64,000 nt of DNA, from contig CAWDMN010000033.1 in the NCBI GenBank assembly GCA_963803155.1, positions 62,001 to 126,000 on the forward strand. The letters are read 5' to 3'. Source of the DNA: CAWDMN01 sp963803155. Its GTDB lineage: Bacteria > Acidobacteriota > Terriglobia > Versatilivoradales > Versatilivoraceae. Numbering within the stretch: position 1 is the stretch's first letter; each line of letters begins with the position of its first letter. Shown piece by piece: positions 43,761 to 53,570 of the stretch. A program made the translations under genes and the position numbers. The notes beneath the pieces were generated by a model. The model was not told the origin of the DNA. It saw only the letters and a list, made by a program, of their open reading frames with translations, and did not search any database.

Positions 43761-46700
43761 ATGGTTCGGTTCACAACGGGGTTTTTGATAGCGGGCCTCC
43801 TCTTCGGTTTGAGTATTCTCCCCTTTTGCCAGGATACGTCTCTTCCCGACTGGGAAAATCCCGCGGTCTTTAGCCGCAATCAGGAAGAGATTCATGTCTC
43901 CCTGGTCCCCTACCGCAACACCGCGGAGGCTCTGCGGTATGACTGGACGGTTTGTCCCTATTTTCAACTACTGAATGGAACCTGGAAATTCCACTGGGTG
44001 GATGTGCCGGAAAAAGCTCCGGTGGATTTCTTCAAGCCGGAATATCGGGATGAAACCTGGGCGGAAATAAAAGTCCCGTCCAACTGGCAAATGGAGGGAT
44101 TCGGCCACCTGCTATTCCGAAACGTCACGCAGCCTTTCAAGCCTAATCCTCCTCATGTTCCCAAAGATTACAATCCGGTGGGATCTTATCGAAAGAGCTT
44201 TGTCATTCCTAATTCCTGGCAAGGCCGGGAGGTTTTCCTTCATTTCGATGGAGTACACTCGGCTTCCTACGTTTGGATCAATGGCCGGGAAGTGGGCTAC
44301 CACGAAGGGGGAATGGAGCCGTCGGAATATGACGTCACCCCCTTCCTCCAGAGCGGCCCAAACACCCTCGCAGTAAAGGTTTTTACTTACTCTGACGGAA
44401 CTTATCTCGAAGATCAGGACATGTGGCGGCTTTCCGGGATTTTCCGCGATGTGTATCTTTTTGCGACTCCTCGGATGCACATGCGGGATTATGCGGTGCG
44501 GACTTCATTTGACGCCAATTATTCTGATGCGACGCTGGATCTGGAGGTTCAACTCAGAAATTACGATGCGGCTGAGCAAAAGGGATTTATCCTGAAGGCC
44601 ATTCTTTTCGATGTCAACCGGCGCCCTCTTTTCAAGGAACCTTTTCGCTCAAATCCGCAGCAAGTCGAGGGGCATGCCACCAATTTGGTGACTTTCAAAA
44701 TTGCGGTGAAACGGCCGCGGCCCTGGTCAGCGGAAGATCCTTACCTCTATCATCTGACCCTGGAATTGCTGAGTCCAGAAGGGGAAACGTTGGAAGTTTT
44801 GAGCAGCCATGTCGGGTTCCGCCAGGTGGAAATCAAGGATCGCGCGATCTTGATTAATGGAGCGCCCATCAAATTCAACGGTGTAAACAGCCACATGCAG
44901 CATCCCCTTTTGGGACACGCCATGGACCGGCAGACCATCATCAAAGATCTGACTTTGATGAAACAGTTCAACATTAATTGTGTGCGCACTTCCCATTATC
45001 CTCCGGAACCAATGTACTTGGAACTCGCCGACTCTCTGGGCATGTACATTGTCGATGAAACGGGCGACGAAGCCCATGCAACTCCGGAACTTTCCAGCGA
45101 TCCAGCTTGGCGGGAAGCTTTTCTCAATCGCGGCCGCCGGCTTGTACAGCGGGACAAGAACCATCCCAGCGTCGTGATTTGGAGCGCGGGAAATGAAGCT
45201 GGTCCTGGAGACAATATCGCGGCCATCATTGCCCAGGGACACAAGATGGACCCAACGCGTCCCTGGCTTTATGGCGGCAACGAAGAACCCACGCCCTGGG
45301 AAGACATCATAGGGCCCCGCTATCCCACTCCCGAAGCCCTGGAAAAACTGGCGCTGGAACCCGCCTCTGTCGATGCCCGCCCCTCGTTTATGGATGAATA
45401 TTGCGCTGCCACCGGCAACAGCCTGGGGGATTTCCAGGCATTCTGGGATCTGATTTTCAAGTATCGCCGATTGACCGGAGGCGCCGTCTGGGATTGGCCC
45501 AGCCCGGGAATCCTACGCAAGCTGTACTTCACCGGCGACCAATCTCCCCGGCATATTCAGGCTGCTTTCATGGGGCAACCCACTTTGGTACAGGGGAAAT
45601 TTGGAAAAGCCGTGGCTTTGAGCGGGCTGGATGATTGGGTGGAGGTTTATCAAGATCCGGAGTTAGATATTATCGGGCAACGGTTGACGCTGGCCGCCTG
45701 GATTCTACCCCATCGGTGGAACGGATTTGGACCGCTGATTACCAAGGGAGACAAGCAATTTGGCCTGCAGCAGTTAAACGAAAAAGAGCTGGAATTCTGG
45801 ATCTTCGACCGGGAGCGGATCTCCCTCAAAGCACCGTTGCCGGAACGCTGGGTAAATCAATGGCATCATCTGGCGGCCACCTATGACGGTTCAATTCTCC
45901 GTCTTTATTGCGATGGCGCGGGGCTGGGAAGCCGGGAATACACCGGCCAGATCCGGAACAATCCGCATCCCGTCAACATTGGCCGCAATGCGGAATTGCA
46001 CGGGCAGGAACATCCCGGGCAGCTCTCCAACGCCACGATGGATGAAGTGAGAATTTACCGGAAAGCGCTCTCTGACACCGAAATTGCAGCTTGCATGGCT
46101 GGTCCAGCCCATGCTCCCACGGAAGGGCTCACACTATATCTCCCCTTTGAGAACGTGGAACCAGGGGGCGAATTTTATTCTCTTGGCATTGGCGGCCGTT
46201 CTTATGGGGTTGTCTGGCCCGACCGAACTGTTCAGCCCGAGTTGTACCAGATGAAAAAGTCCGCACAACCGGTGCAAATGGAGGCCGTGGATCTAGCGCA
46301 CGGCATTGTGAAGATCACCAATCGCTTTGCCTTTACCAACCTGAATAAACTGCGATTTAGCTGGACTCTTCAGGGCGACGAGCAAAACCTGCAGCAGGCT
46401 TCTTATGTTGTCGACCTTGCGCCGCGACAATCCAAAACCCTGCGGATTCTTTATCGTCGCCCCACCCTCAAGCCCGGTGTCGAATATCGCCTCCTGCTCA
46501 GCTTCACGCTTCAGGAGGCCGCACCTTGGGCCGTCGCGGGCCACGAAGTCGCCTTTGAACAATTCGATCTGCCCTTCCCGCACCCGCCGCGCCTTGCTCC
46601 TAAAAGCATTCCAGCCCCGCCGTTGCTGGTAGAAGAGAAAAATGACTCGATTTTTATCAGCGGTCCGGAGTTTCAATACCAACTGAGCCGGAAGACTGGC

Positions 46701-47537
46701 AGTCTGATTTCGATCAAATACCTTGGAGAAGAGCTGCTTCTGGAAGGACCTCGATTCAATGTCTGGCGTGCTCCGCTGGTGAACGAGGTGGATCCGTGGG
46801 GGGCACAAATCTCAAAACAATGGTACGACGCCGGATTAGACCACCTGCGCCCCCAGGTGGAGTCAGTCACGGTGGGAAAAAAGGATTCACGGGAAATCCA
46901 GATTCGCGTCCGGACACTCGCGGCAGCCTCCGAATCTTCGGCGGAGTTTCATTGCGAATCCCTCTATCAAATTCAGGGAAACGGAGAACTTACCATATCG
47001 CTCTCCATCCAGCCGCGCGGGAAAATGCCTGAGTGGCTCCCCAAAATGGGACTGCAATTTGTGATGCCCGAATCCTTCAACCGTTTCAGCTGGTACGGGC
47101 GCGGGCCGATGGAGACCTATCCCGACCGGAAAACCTGCGGCAAACTCGGGCTCTATTCCGGAACCGTGAAAGAACAATATTCGCCCTATCTTGTGCCTCA
47201 GGATTACGGCAATAAAACGGACGTGCGTTGGGCCGCGCTTTTAAATGAGAAGGGGATTGGGTTGTTGGCTGTCCCTTCGGTTCCACTCAATGTCAGCGCT
47301 CAAAATTACCGGACCGACAACCTGACTCGCGCCCGGTACCGATTTCAATTGATTCCAGGCCAGGGAATCACTCTAAACCTGGATCCCCGCGTGACGGGCG
47401 TCGGTGAAACGCCTATCCCCACGAGGCCGCGCTACCGCACAATGCCGGAACCACTTTCTTTCACGGTGCGGTTCGTTCCCTTTGATTCCAACAAAATTTT
47501 GGCGATGGATTTGAGCAAATCAATGGGTGGAATCTAG
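43761..47537 (+). CDS. Secreted GH2 beta-galactosidase-like enzyme with inserted LamG domain
   Basis: A 1258-residue LacZ-type glycoside hydrolase. The ATG at 43761 is chosen because AGAGGA precedes it by 5 bases; ATGs at 43743 and 43755 are also in frame. Signal peptide 'FLIAGLLFGLSILPFC'. Order: sugar-binding sandwich ('GVHSASYVWINGREVGYHEGG'-like region, about 60-235), immunoglobulin-like domain, TIM barrel with acid/base Glu479 in 'VVIWSAGNEAGPGDN' and nucleophile Glu546 in 'SFMDEYCAATGNSLG', then a LamG/ConA-like sandwich (about 595-770: 'LTLAAWILPHRWNGFGPL', 'HHLAATYDGSILRLY') after 'GGAVWDWPSPG', then 'WPDRTVQPELYQMKKSAQPV' and the small-chain domain. The LamG sits in what is normally the last part of the barrel. 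It likely cleaves beta-galactosides or similar in the periplasm. Its 3' end overlaps the kinase gene by 18 bases, tail to tail. Confidence 0.87.
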   Translation: MVRFTTGFLIAGLLFGLSILPFCQDTSLPDWENPAVFSRNQEEIHVSLVPYRNTAEALRYDWTVCPYFQLLNGTWKFHWVDVPEKAPVDFFKPEYRDETWAEIKVPSNWQMEGFGHLLFRNVTQPFKPNPPHVPKDYNPVGSYRKSFVIPNSWQGREVFLHFDGVHSASYVWINGREVGYHEGGMEPSEYDVTPFLQSGPNTLAVKVFTYSDGTYLEDQDMWRLSGIFRDVYLFATPRMHMRDYAVRTSFDANYSDATLDLEVQLRNYDAAEQKGFILKAILFDVNRRPLFKEPFRSNPQQVEGHATNLVTFKIAVKRPRPWSAEDPYLYHLTLELLSPEGETLEVLSSHVGFRQVEIKDRAILINGAPIKFNGVNSHMQHPLLGHAMDRQTIIKDLTLMKQFNINCVRTSHYPPEPMYLELADSLGMYIVDETGDEAHATPELSSDPAWREAFLNRGRRLVQRDKNHPSVVIWSAGNEAGPGDNIAAIIAQGHKMDPTRPWLYGGNEEPTPWEDIIGPRYPTPEALEKLALEPASVDARPSFMDEYCAATGNSLGDFQAFWDLIFKYRRLTGGAVWDWPSPGILRKLYFTGDQSPRHIQAAFMGQPTLVQGKFGKAVALSGLDDWVEVYQDPELDIIGQRLTLAAWILPHRWNGFGPLITKGDKQFGLQQLNEKELEFWIFDRERISLKAPLPERWVNQWHHLAATYDGSILRLYCDGAGLGSREYTGQIRNNPHPVNIGRNAELHGQEHPGQLSNATMDEVRIYRKALSDTEIAACMAGPAHAPTEGLTLYLPFENVEPGGEFYSLGIGGRSYGVVWPDRTVQPELYQMKKSAQPVQMEAVDLAHGIVKITNRFAFTNLNKLRFSWTLQGDEQNLQQASYVVDLAPRQSKTLRILYRRPTLKPGVEYRLLLSFTLQEAAPWAVAGHEVAFEQFDLPFPHPPRLAPKSIPAPPLLVEEKNDSIFISGPEFQYQLSRKTGSLISIKYLGEELLLEGPRFNVWRAPLVNEVDPWGAQISKQWYDAGLDHLRPQVESVTVGKKDSREIQIRVRTLAAASESSAEFHCESLYQIQGNGELTISLSIQPRGKMPEWLPKMGLQFVMPESFNRFSWYGRGPMETYPDRKTCGKLGLYSGTVKEQYSPYLVPQDYGNKTDVRWAALLNEKGIGLLAVPSVPLNVSAQNYRTDNLTRARYRFQLIPGQGITLNLDPRVTGVGETPIPTRPRYRTMPEPLSFTVRFVPFDSNKILAMDLSKSMGGI

Positions 47538-49871
47538 AGTTGAAGCAACTATTTGCAAAAGCTCATCGGGAGTAAAAGGCTTGGGAAGGAAGGCAATCTC
47601 CGCCTCCAACACTCCGTGGGGGATAATGATGTTGTCTGTGTATCCGGACATATAAAGGATTTTCATGTCCGGCCGCATTCCGGAGAGTTTGTCGGCCAAG
47701 GCTCTCCCGCTCAAGTGAGGCATAATCACATCCGTCAAAAGCAAATGAATCTTTTCCGGATGTTGTTCGCAAATCAAGAGCGCTTCCCCGCCGTTGGCGG
47801 CTTCCAAGACATGATATCCCTTGCGGCGCAAGGCATGGGCCGCCAGAGCGCGAACCATTTCATCATCTTCCACCAATAGAATGGTCTCTGAGCGGGACTT
47901 CAATTCCATCTGGATCTTCGTCTGCAATGATTCAGCCGGAACCTCCACCAGCGGGAGATAAATCCGAAAAGTAGTCCCTTTCCCCAAACGGCTCTCCACT
48001 TCAATGTTCCCTTCACTTTGTTTCACAATTCCGTAGACGGTCGAAAGGCCAAGACCCGTTCCTTTGCCTCGTTCCTTGGTCGTAAAGAACGGTTCGAAGA
48101 TATGTTCCAGAACATCCTCGGACATTCCGCCGCCGGTGTCACTGACGAGCAACTGCACATAAGCTCCTGGTTTAGTGTCGAGATGCGTTCGCGTATAGTT
48201 CTCGTCCAGAGTGGCATTCGTGGTTTCGATGGTGAGCTTGCCCCCATCCGGCATGGCATCCCGGGCATTGACCGCCAGGTTCAATATGACCTGCGTGAAT
48301 TGAGTGGGATCTGCTTTGACCTTTCCCAGCGCGGGATCCAGGAAAGTCATTAATTCGATATCTTCACCGATCAAGCGCTGCAGCATCTTGGAACTTTCCA
48401 TGATGATTCCATTCAGATCAAAGATTCGGGGTTGCAGGACCTGTTTTCGGCTGAAGGCCAGCAACTGGCGGGTCAGGTCAGCGGCGCGCTGTCCGGCTTT
48501 GCGGATCTGGTCCAGGCTGCTGCGCAACGGGTCCTCTTTTTTAACCTCCATGGCCATTAGGTCGGCATATCCGATGATAACCGAAAGCAGGTTGTTGAAA
48601 TCGTGGGCCACTCCGCCCGCAAGGCTTCCAATGGCCTCCATTTTCTGGGATTGGCGGAACTGCTCTTCCGTCTGCTCTAAAATTTCCTCTTGATGTTTGC
48701 GGCCGGAGATGTCTTCGTAAATTGCCAGGAAATTTGTGGTCACGCCATCCGAATTAGTGATGGGTGAAATGGAAGCCGCCACCCAATAGAGCTCCCCATT
48801 CTTCTTAAGGTTTTGGAATTCACCCCGCCATTCTCCGCCGCCCAGAATAGTTTGCCAGAGACGGCTGTACTCCTCAGCCGGCATGCCCCCGGATTTTTGG
48901 AAGCGTGGATTCAATCCGATCACATCCTCGAACAGATACCCGGAGATTTGTTGGAATTTTGGGTTGACATATTCGATGCAACCTTGCGCGTCGGTAATCA
49001 TAATGGCCGTATGGCTCTGTTCCACGGCGCGGGAGAGCTTTCGCAACTGGTCCTCCGAACGCTTCATCTCCGTAACGTCCTGGACCATGGCTAGAAGGCT
49101 GTGGAAATTACCCTCCTTATCGATGAGCGGCGTGTTGAACCACTCACAAATGATGGTTTTTCCATCTCTAGTCAAGTTTTCGGTGGTTCCGTGGGCCGAC
49201 ATGTCCCCGCTGATGGCCCGTTGGAAGAGTCTTTTGGCATGGGGTTCGGAAGATTCCGAAAATATCAGGCCCCACGGCGCTTTGTTGTAGATTTCTTCCA
49301 AGGAATAACAGAATATTTTTTCGGCGGCGGGATTGAGATAGGTGAATCGGAAATTTTCATCCGCCAGTATGCATCCGATGGGCATCCGGTCGATCTGCAA
49401 TTGCAGACGATTGAGCAGTTGATCGCGTTGTTGCTGGAGCCACTTCTGTTCCTCCCGCTGAGTTTGCAGCTCCGCCAACTGGTTCCGCAAATCGCCCTGA
49501 AGCGTGAGAATTCTTTCGCCTGCTCTCAGCCGGGTTCGCAGTTCCGCTTTATTGAAGGGCTTGGTAAGGTAGTCGCTGGCGCCTGCTTCCAAGCCTTCGA
49601 CGATATCACTGGGATTGTCTCGTGCGGTGACCAGGATAACATATGAAAGCTCGTAGCCTTCTTTCTGACTCAAGCGCTTGCAGATTTCGACGCCGGTCAT
49701 GCCCGGCATCATCCAATCCATTACCATTAGCCTGGGCGCGTCAGGTTGCTCCAAAATTTGCCAAGCCTTCAGCCCATCACTAGCCGCAACGGTTTCATAG
49801 CCCCATTTTTCCAGCAACGACTGGATCCGACGGAGCGTCACCCGGTCATCTTCAGCGATTAATACTTTCAC
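47520..49871 (-). CDS. Hybrid sensor histidine kinase, REC-PAS-PAS-HisKA-HATPase-REC
   Basis: A 783-residue signalling protein. The GTG at 49871 is chosen because it begins the receiver domain ('VKVLIAEDDRV') and AGAGGG lies 8 bases upstream; the frame opens 19 codons earlier at another GTG. Domains: receiver (1-120, phospho-Asp52 in 'VMDWMMPGMTG'), coiled coil, PAS (about 154-271), PAS (274-391, with 'GYLFEDVIGLNPRFQKSG'), HisKA with His423 in 'GGVAHDFNNLLSVIIG', HATPase ('NLAVNARDAMPDGG', 'KGTGLGLSTVYGIVKQ'), and a C-terminal receiver ('LLLTDVIMPHLSG'). No membrane segment is visible, so it is cytoplasmic and senses an internal ligand or partner. No separate output regulator is adjacent. 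Confidence 0.92.
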   Translation of the reverse strand: MKVLIAEDDRVTLRRIQSLLEKWGYETVAASDGLKAWQILEQPDAPRLMVMDWMMPGMTGVEICKRLSQKEGYELSYVILVTARDNPSDIVEGLEAGASDYLTKPFNKAELRTRLRAGERILTLQGDLRNQLAELQTQREEQKWLQQQRDQLLNRLQLQIDRMPIGCILADENFRFTYLNPAAEKIFCYSLEEIYNKAPWGLIFSESSEPHAKRLFQRAISGDMSAHGTTENLTRDGKTIICEWFNTPLIDKEGNFHSLLAMVQDVTEMKRSEDQLRKLSRAVEQSHTAIMITDAQGCIEYVNPKFQQISGYLFEDVIGLNPRFQKSGGMPAEEYSRLWQTILGGGEWRGEFQNLKKNGELYWVAASISPITNSDGVTTNFLAIYEDISGRKHQEEILEQTEEQFRQSQKMEAIGSLAGGVAHDFNNLLSVIIGYADLMAMEVKKEDPLRSSLDQIRKAGQRAADLTRQLLAFSRKQVLQPRIFDLNGIIMESSKMLQRLIGEDIELMTFLDPALGKVKADPTQFTQVILNLAVNARDAMPDGGKLTIETTNATLDENYTRTHLDTKPGAYVQLLVSDTGGGMSEDVLEHIFEPFFTTKERGKGTGLGLSTVYGIVKQSEGNIEVESRLGKGTTFRIYLPLVEVPAESLQTKIQMELKSRSETILLVEDDEMVRALAAHALRRKGYHVLEAANGGEALLICEQHPEKIHLLLTDVIMPHLSGRALADKLSGMRPDMKILYMSGYTDNIIIPHGVLEAEIAFLPKPFTPDELLQIVASTLDSTH

Positions 49872-50291
49872 TTCGGGATCCCTCTCGTGGTGAGGTCGCC
49901 AACACAAAGAGCCTGGCGTATCGGGCACTCCACAATCAAAACGCGATGCAGCGCCTTCTGTGAGCCAACAGATCCTACAATAAAAATCGAGCTATAAAAA
50001 GACTCCAGCGGCAGATCAGAACCAAAGAATTCACCCCTTGGATCCAAGAAAATCTGACGGCATGGTTTTTGTGCCGCCCCCGTGATCACTCGTGTTTCCG
50101 CTTGTGATTTTTCGCAGGGCAGCCGCAGTTCCACTTTGCCCCGCCAAAAGCAAGAAGCGCCAAAAAGCGATCGACACAGCTTTATCTCTAGTGTCTTGCG
50201 ATCCTCGCGCTTCTACCCTCGATACCCACTTATGCTTTGTGCTGCTGTGCGATTTGCAACTTGGCGGCGGAGGTCTGATCAGTTACAGATT
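49872..50291. other. Gene-free gap with diverged family B repeat
   Basis: No gene supported. A diverged family B unit occupies 50090-50190. The leader of the kinase lies at the left end. Confidence 0.5.
50090..50190 (+). repeat. Repeat family B, diverged unit
   Basis: 'tgatcactcg', 'cgcagggcagccgc' and 'aagaagcgccaaaaagcgatcga' keep the order head-middle-tail of the 88-base unit with many substitutions, so it is an old copy. Confidence 0.5.
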
Positions 50292-51416
50292 CTATTTATA
50301 ATAGCGTCCAATATAGGCCACCACGGCCTTTTTCAATTTTAGAGCATTTATTTCTCCCATTTGCCGATGGAGAATTTTACCTCCAGGCGCCACAAGAACG
50401 GTGTAGGGAAATCCGCCCGGCCATTCTTTGTCGAGGGCGTTGCTTAAGGCGTCTTTATCGCTGGAATTGAAAAGATAATTCCGGGTGGAGGCCTTTCTCT
50501 CCTGAAGTGCCTTGAGAACTTTGGCGCGCTTATCGGCGTCATCCGCGCTGATGGTGATGACTTCCACATCCCGCTGGCGGTACATTTGGTTTATCTTGAC
50601 CAGCTCGGGAATCTCCACCAGGCAGGGGGCGCACCAAGTAGCCCACACATTGATCAGGCGCAACTTTTGGGTTTGGTTCTTTGCGAGCAGGCCCACCCCC
50701 GCCACATCAATCGATTCCAGCTTCACCGGCTCAGAGGCCAGTTCCTCCGCATATTTCCTGACGCCACCCTCCTTGTCGGACCATTTAACCGAGCATCCAA
50801 AAGTCTTGGTGTTTTCAACCGGAACCGGGGCTCCCTTGAGCAACGCCTCGATGGCATTGCGCGCATCGTGTTGGGTGGCTGTTCTGATCTTTTCGGAGTT
50901 GTCAATCCGCCCCTGATAGCGCAGCTTCCTCTCTTGATCGAAAATGAATGCATGCGGAGTGGAGACCGGCCCATACAAGCGGGAGGTTTTTTCCGTCTCT
51001 CCATCATAAAGATAAGGGAAATTGAATCCCTTGTCTTTTGCCCTGATTTTCATGTCCTCCAGAGTGTCCCCCAAATCGGTATACCCCATTTCATCCAGCC
51101 GCAAAGACAATGGATCATTGGGAGCGATGGCTACAAACCCTACTCCTCTTTTCCGATAGTCATTTACCAACTGAAGGATTCGATCCTCATAGGCCTGTGC
51201 CGTAGGACAATGGTTGGCTGTAAAAACGATGAATAGAATCTTGAAGTCTTTGAAATCTTTCAGCGAGTAATTTTTCCCATCAACTCCGGGCAAATTGAAA
51301 TCGGGAGCCACGGCTCCAATTTTCAAGGGGCGGATTAACTCGTCGGCAGACTGCATGGCCTGGGGAATCAGCAGCCCCAAGGATAGAACAAATACCGGCC
51401 AAATTCTGTAGGTCAT
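50292..51416 (-). CDS. Exported two-domain thioredoxin-like protein (redoxin plus TlpA-type)
   Basis: A 374-residue protein. ATG 51416 is chosen (TGGAG 8 bases upstream, then a signal peptide 'IWPVFVLSLGLLIPQAMQSA'); the frame runs 15 codons further. Domain 1 (about 30-200) is AhpC/TSA-redoxin-like: 'GAVAPDFNLPGVDGKNYSLK' and 'FTANHCPTAQAYEDR' with a single Cys70 and no second Cys in the motif. Domain 2 (about 235-370) is TlpA-like with a full CxxC (Cys262, Cys265) in 'NVWATWCAPCLVEIPEL'. It may pass electrons in the periplasm or protect against peroxides. Both halves look complete. Confidence 0.85.
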   Translation of the reverse strand: MTYRIWPVFVLSLGLLIPQAMQSADELIRPLKIGAVAPDFNLPGVDGKNYSLKDFKDFKILFIVFTANHCPTAQAYEDRILQLVNDYRKRGVGFVAIAPNDPLSLRLDEMGYTDLGDTLEDMKIRAKDKGFNFPYLYDGETEKTSRLYGPVSTPHAFIFDQERKLRYQGRIDNSEKIRTATQHDARNAIEALLKGAPVPVENTKTFGCSVKWSDKEGGVRKYAEELASEPVKLESIDVAGVGLLAKNQTQKLRLINVWATWCAPCLVEIPELVKINQMYRQRDVEVITISADDADKRAKVLKALQERKASTRNYLFNSSDKDALSNALDKEWPGGFPYTVLVAPGGKILHRQMGEINALKLKKAVVAYIGRYYK

Positions 51417-51952
51417 CGGATCACTCCAAAAGATAAGGATCTGGAAATTTCTTCCAATCAAGATTTAATCAACTAGTGAACATCCGCGGTTCTTCTCACC
51501 TCTCATGTCATTGGGACAAATTCACAAAACACATACGGGGTCATATGTTCAGAAGATCTGGAATGTTGAAGTCTTGCGATCTGGCGATAAACCCGCCCGC
51601 CCCGCAACAAGGCCCTTCTAAGCCTGGCCACTTTTTCGGCCTTGAAGGTTGATGAACATCGATAGATAATAATCCCGCAATTTTCTTAAAGTGCAGGACA
51701 TTGGTGTTGCTTTCTGAAGAGTGTTTTTCGTCATCCTATCAGCCCATGGGAGAAAGCACAATTTCTGGTGCTTGAACAACTTCATTCCTGTACGAGGCAA
51801 GAGGATATTTTTATTGCTTTAGCGCCGCTTGAAGACATGAGACGCGACAAAAGAAATTCTCTCTTTGATTGGATCGTTTTGCAATCACTTCTTTTTGAGT
51901 TTGAAATGAGCTGGATTCCCCCAATCTTGGATTGACACGCTAAAAGAAAGGC
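51417..51952. other. Gene-free gap
   Basis: About 530 bases between divergent genes, probably holding two promoters. No domain-bearing frame, terminator or known repeat was found. Confidence 0.45.
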
Positions 51953-53265
51953 ATGGCCATGTCTGAGATCCCACTGAGGCGAAGGAATTTTTTATGCAAG
52001 ACCGGTAAATTGCTCATGGGGAGCCTCACTTTCCCGCAAATCGTATCTGCTTCCATCTTAGGCAGGAATGGCTCCACGGCCGCCAGTGACCGAATTGTGA
52101 TGGGTTGTATCGGCGTCGGCGGACAAGGGACGAGAGGCATGGCTGGCGGGATTTGGGCTCCCGAGGGAGGATTCATCGGGCGCGACGAAATTCAAGTGGT
52201 TGCCGTTTGTGATGTCAACCGGCTCAACCGGGAGAATGCCCGTGATATCGTCAACCAAAAATATGGCAATCGGGATTGTGCCGCCACTGGTGATTATCGT
52301 GAATTGCTGGCCCGCCCGGACATTGATGCTGTTCTCATTGCCACCGGAGAACGTTGGCATCCTTTGATCAGCATTGCGGCGGCCAAATCCGGGAAGGACA
52401 TTTATTGTGAAAAGCCGCTTTCCGTCACTATTGCGGAGGCCAAAGCCGTGCGCCAGGCTATCCATGCTTCCGGCTCAATTTATCAATTGGGGACACAACA
52501 ACGCTCCAGTTGGGCGTTTCGTTTTGCCTGTGAACTGGTGCAAAATGGGTACATCGGAGATATTAAGACGGTAACGGTGGCGGTGGGCGGTCCGATCACG
52601 CGGGAGCCCAGCTTGCCCGCTCAATCGGTTCCCGATTATTTGGATTATGACAGGTGGCTGGGTCCCATCCCCTGGCGCCCATACAATGAGAAATTTGTGA
52701 CGGGCTGGATGGATTTCCGGGATTGCGCGGGGGAGAGATGACCAACTGGGGCGCGCATCACTTCGACATTGCCCAGTGGGGATTGGGAATGGATGAGAGT
52801 GGCCCGCTGGAGATTATTCCACCCGACGGAAAGGAATATTCCACCGTCACTTATTTGTATGCTACCGGCGCCCGTGTCATCCGCGATCCGCAAAAAATGT
52901 TGCGTGAAGCCGGCCAGGACAATGGTGTGATGTTTGAAGGAACTCAAGGAAAAATTGCGGTTTGGCGCTATGATCTGCGCACCTGGCCGGCCAACCTGCG
53001 GCGAAAAAAGCTCGGCCCCAATGACCTGCGGCTGCATGAGTGCGACAACCATCACACCGATTTTTTGAATTCCGTGCGCACCCGTTCCCGGCCCGGCAGC
53101 AACATCGATGTAGGCTCTCGCTCAATCACAGTCTGCCACTTAGGAAATATGGCCTACGAATTGGGAAGGCCTTTAAAGTGGGATCCCGTTCGGGAAGATT
53201 TCGTCAACGATCCGGAAGCCTCTCGGCGGCTCTCCCGCCCCATGCGCAGCCCTTGGCATCTATAA
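51953..53265 (+). pseudogene. Tat-exported Gfo/Idh/MocA-family oxidoreductase 4, frameshifted
   Basis: Two overlapping frames (51953-52741 and 52723-53265) together give one ~437-residue protein of the exported Gfo/Idh/MocA subfamily. N-terminus: twin-arginine-type 'PLRRRNFLCKTG'; then 'MGCIGVGGQGTRGMAGG' (nucleotide loop), 'DIYCEKPLSVTIAEAKA' (family Lys), and after the shift 'GEMTNWGAHHFDIAQWGL', the conserved catalytic His region. The first frame hits TGA after 'DFRDCAGER'. Adding one G to, or slipping back one base on, the GGGGG run near 52729-52733 restores 'DCAGGEMTNWG'. It may be a sequencing error, a recent mutation, or (less likely) programmed frameshifting. Start may be the ATG at 51959. 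Confidence 0.85.
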
Positions 53266-53436
53266 ATGAAAGCTCGCACTGGGAAAAATATCAGAGAGCA
53301 GCCGATAAGAAACCATTTAGAGATTGCCCTGCGACAAGCTAGACGTCACGATTAAATTATCAGCGCCGCTGGAGCGTGCTCTTCCGTGTCTGCTGGCTTG
53401 GAAGCGCGCGCGAGGCAATTTCGTTACGCAGAAACG

Positions 53437-53570
53437 TTCCACCCTGCTTTGCTTTGCCAACGGGTGGGTCGCGCGATAACTCACGCGACTCTCTCCAACC
53501 CACATTGCGTGCCGAGTCGGCTCATCGAACGCGCGGTGGGTGACTTCGCCAGGCTCGCCCGAACCGCCTT
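53437..53570. repeat. Repeat family C, diverged copy
   Basis: 'cgttccaccctg' at the left, 'gggtgggtcgcgcgat' (53463), 'gaacgcgcggtgggtgacttcgcc' (53528) at the right. These strings match 36604-36715 and 42290-42412 with rearranged order. Confidence 0.55.

Noticed and set aside
52725..52740. Programmed -1 frameshift signal
   Set aside because: There is a G-run but no convincing heptameric slippery site of the usual X-XXY-YYZ kind or downstream pseudoknot; error or mutation is simpler, so it is only mentioned as an option.
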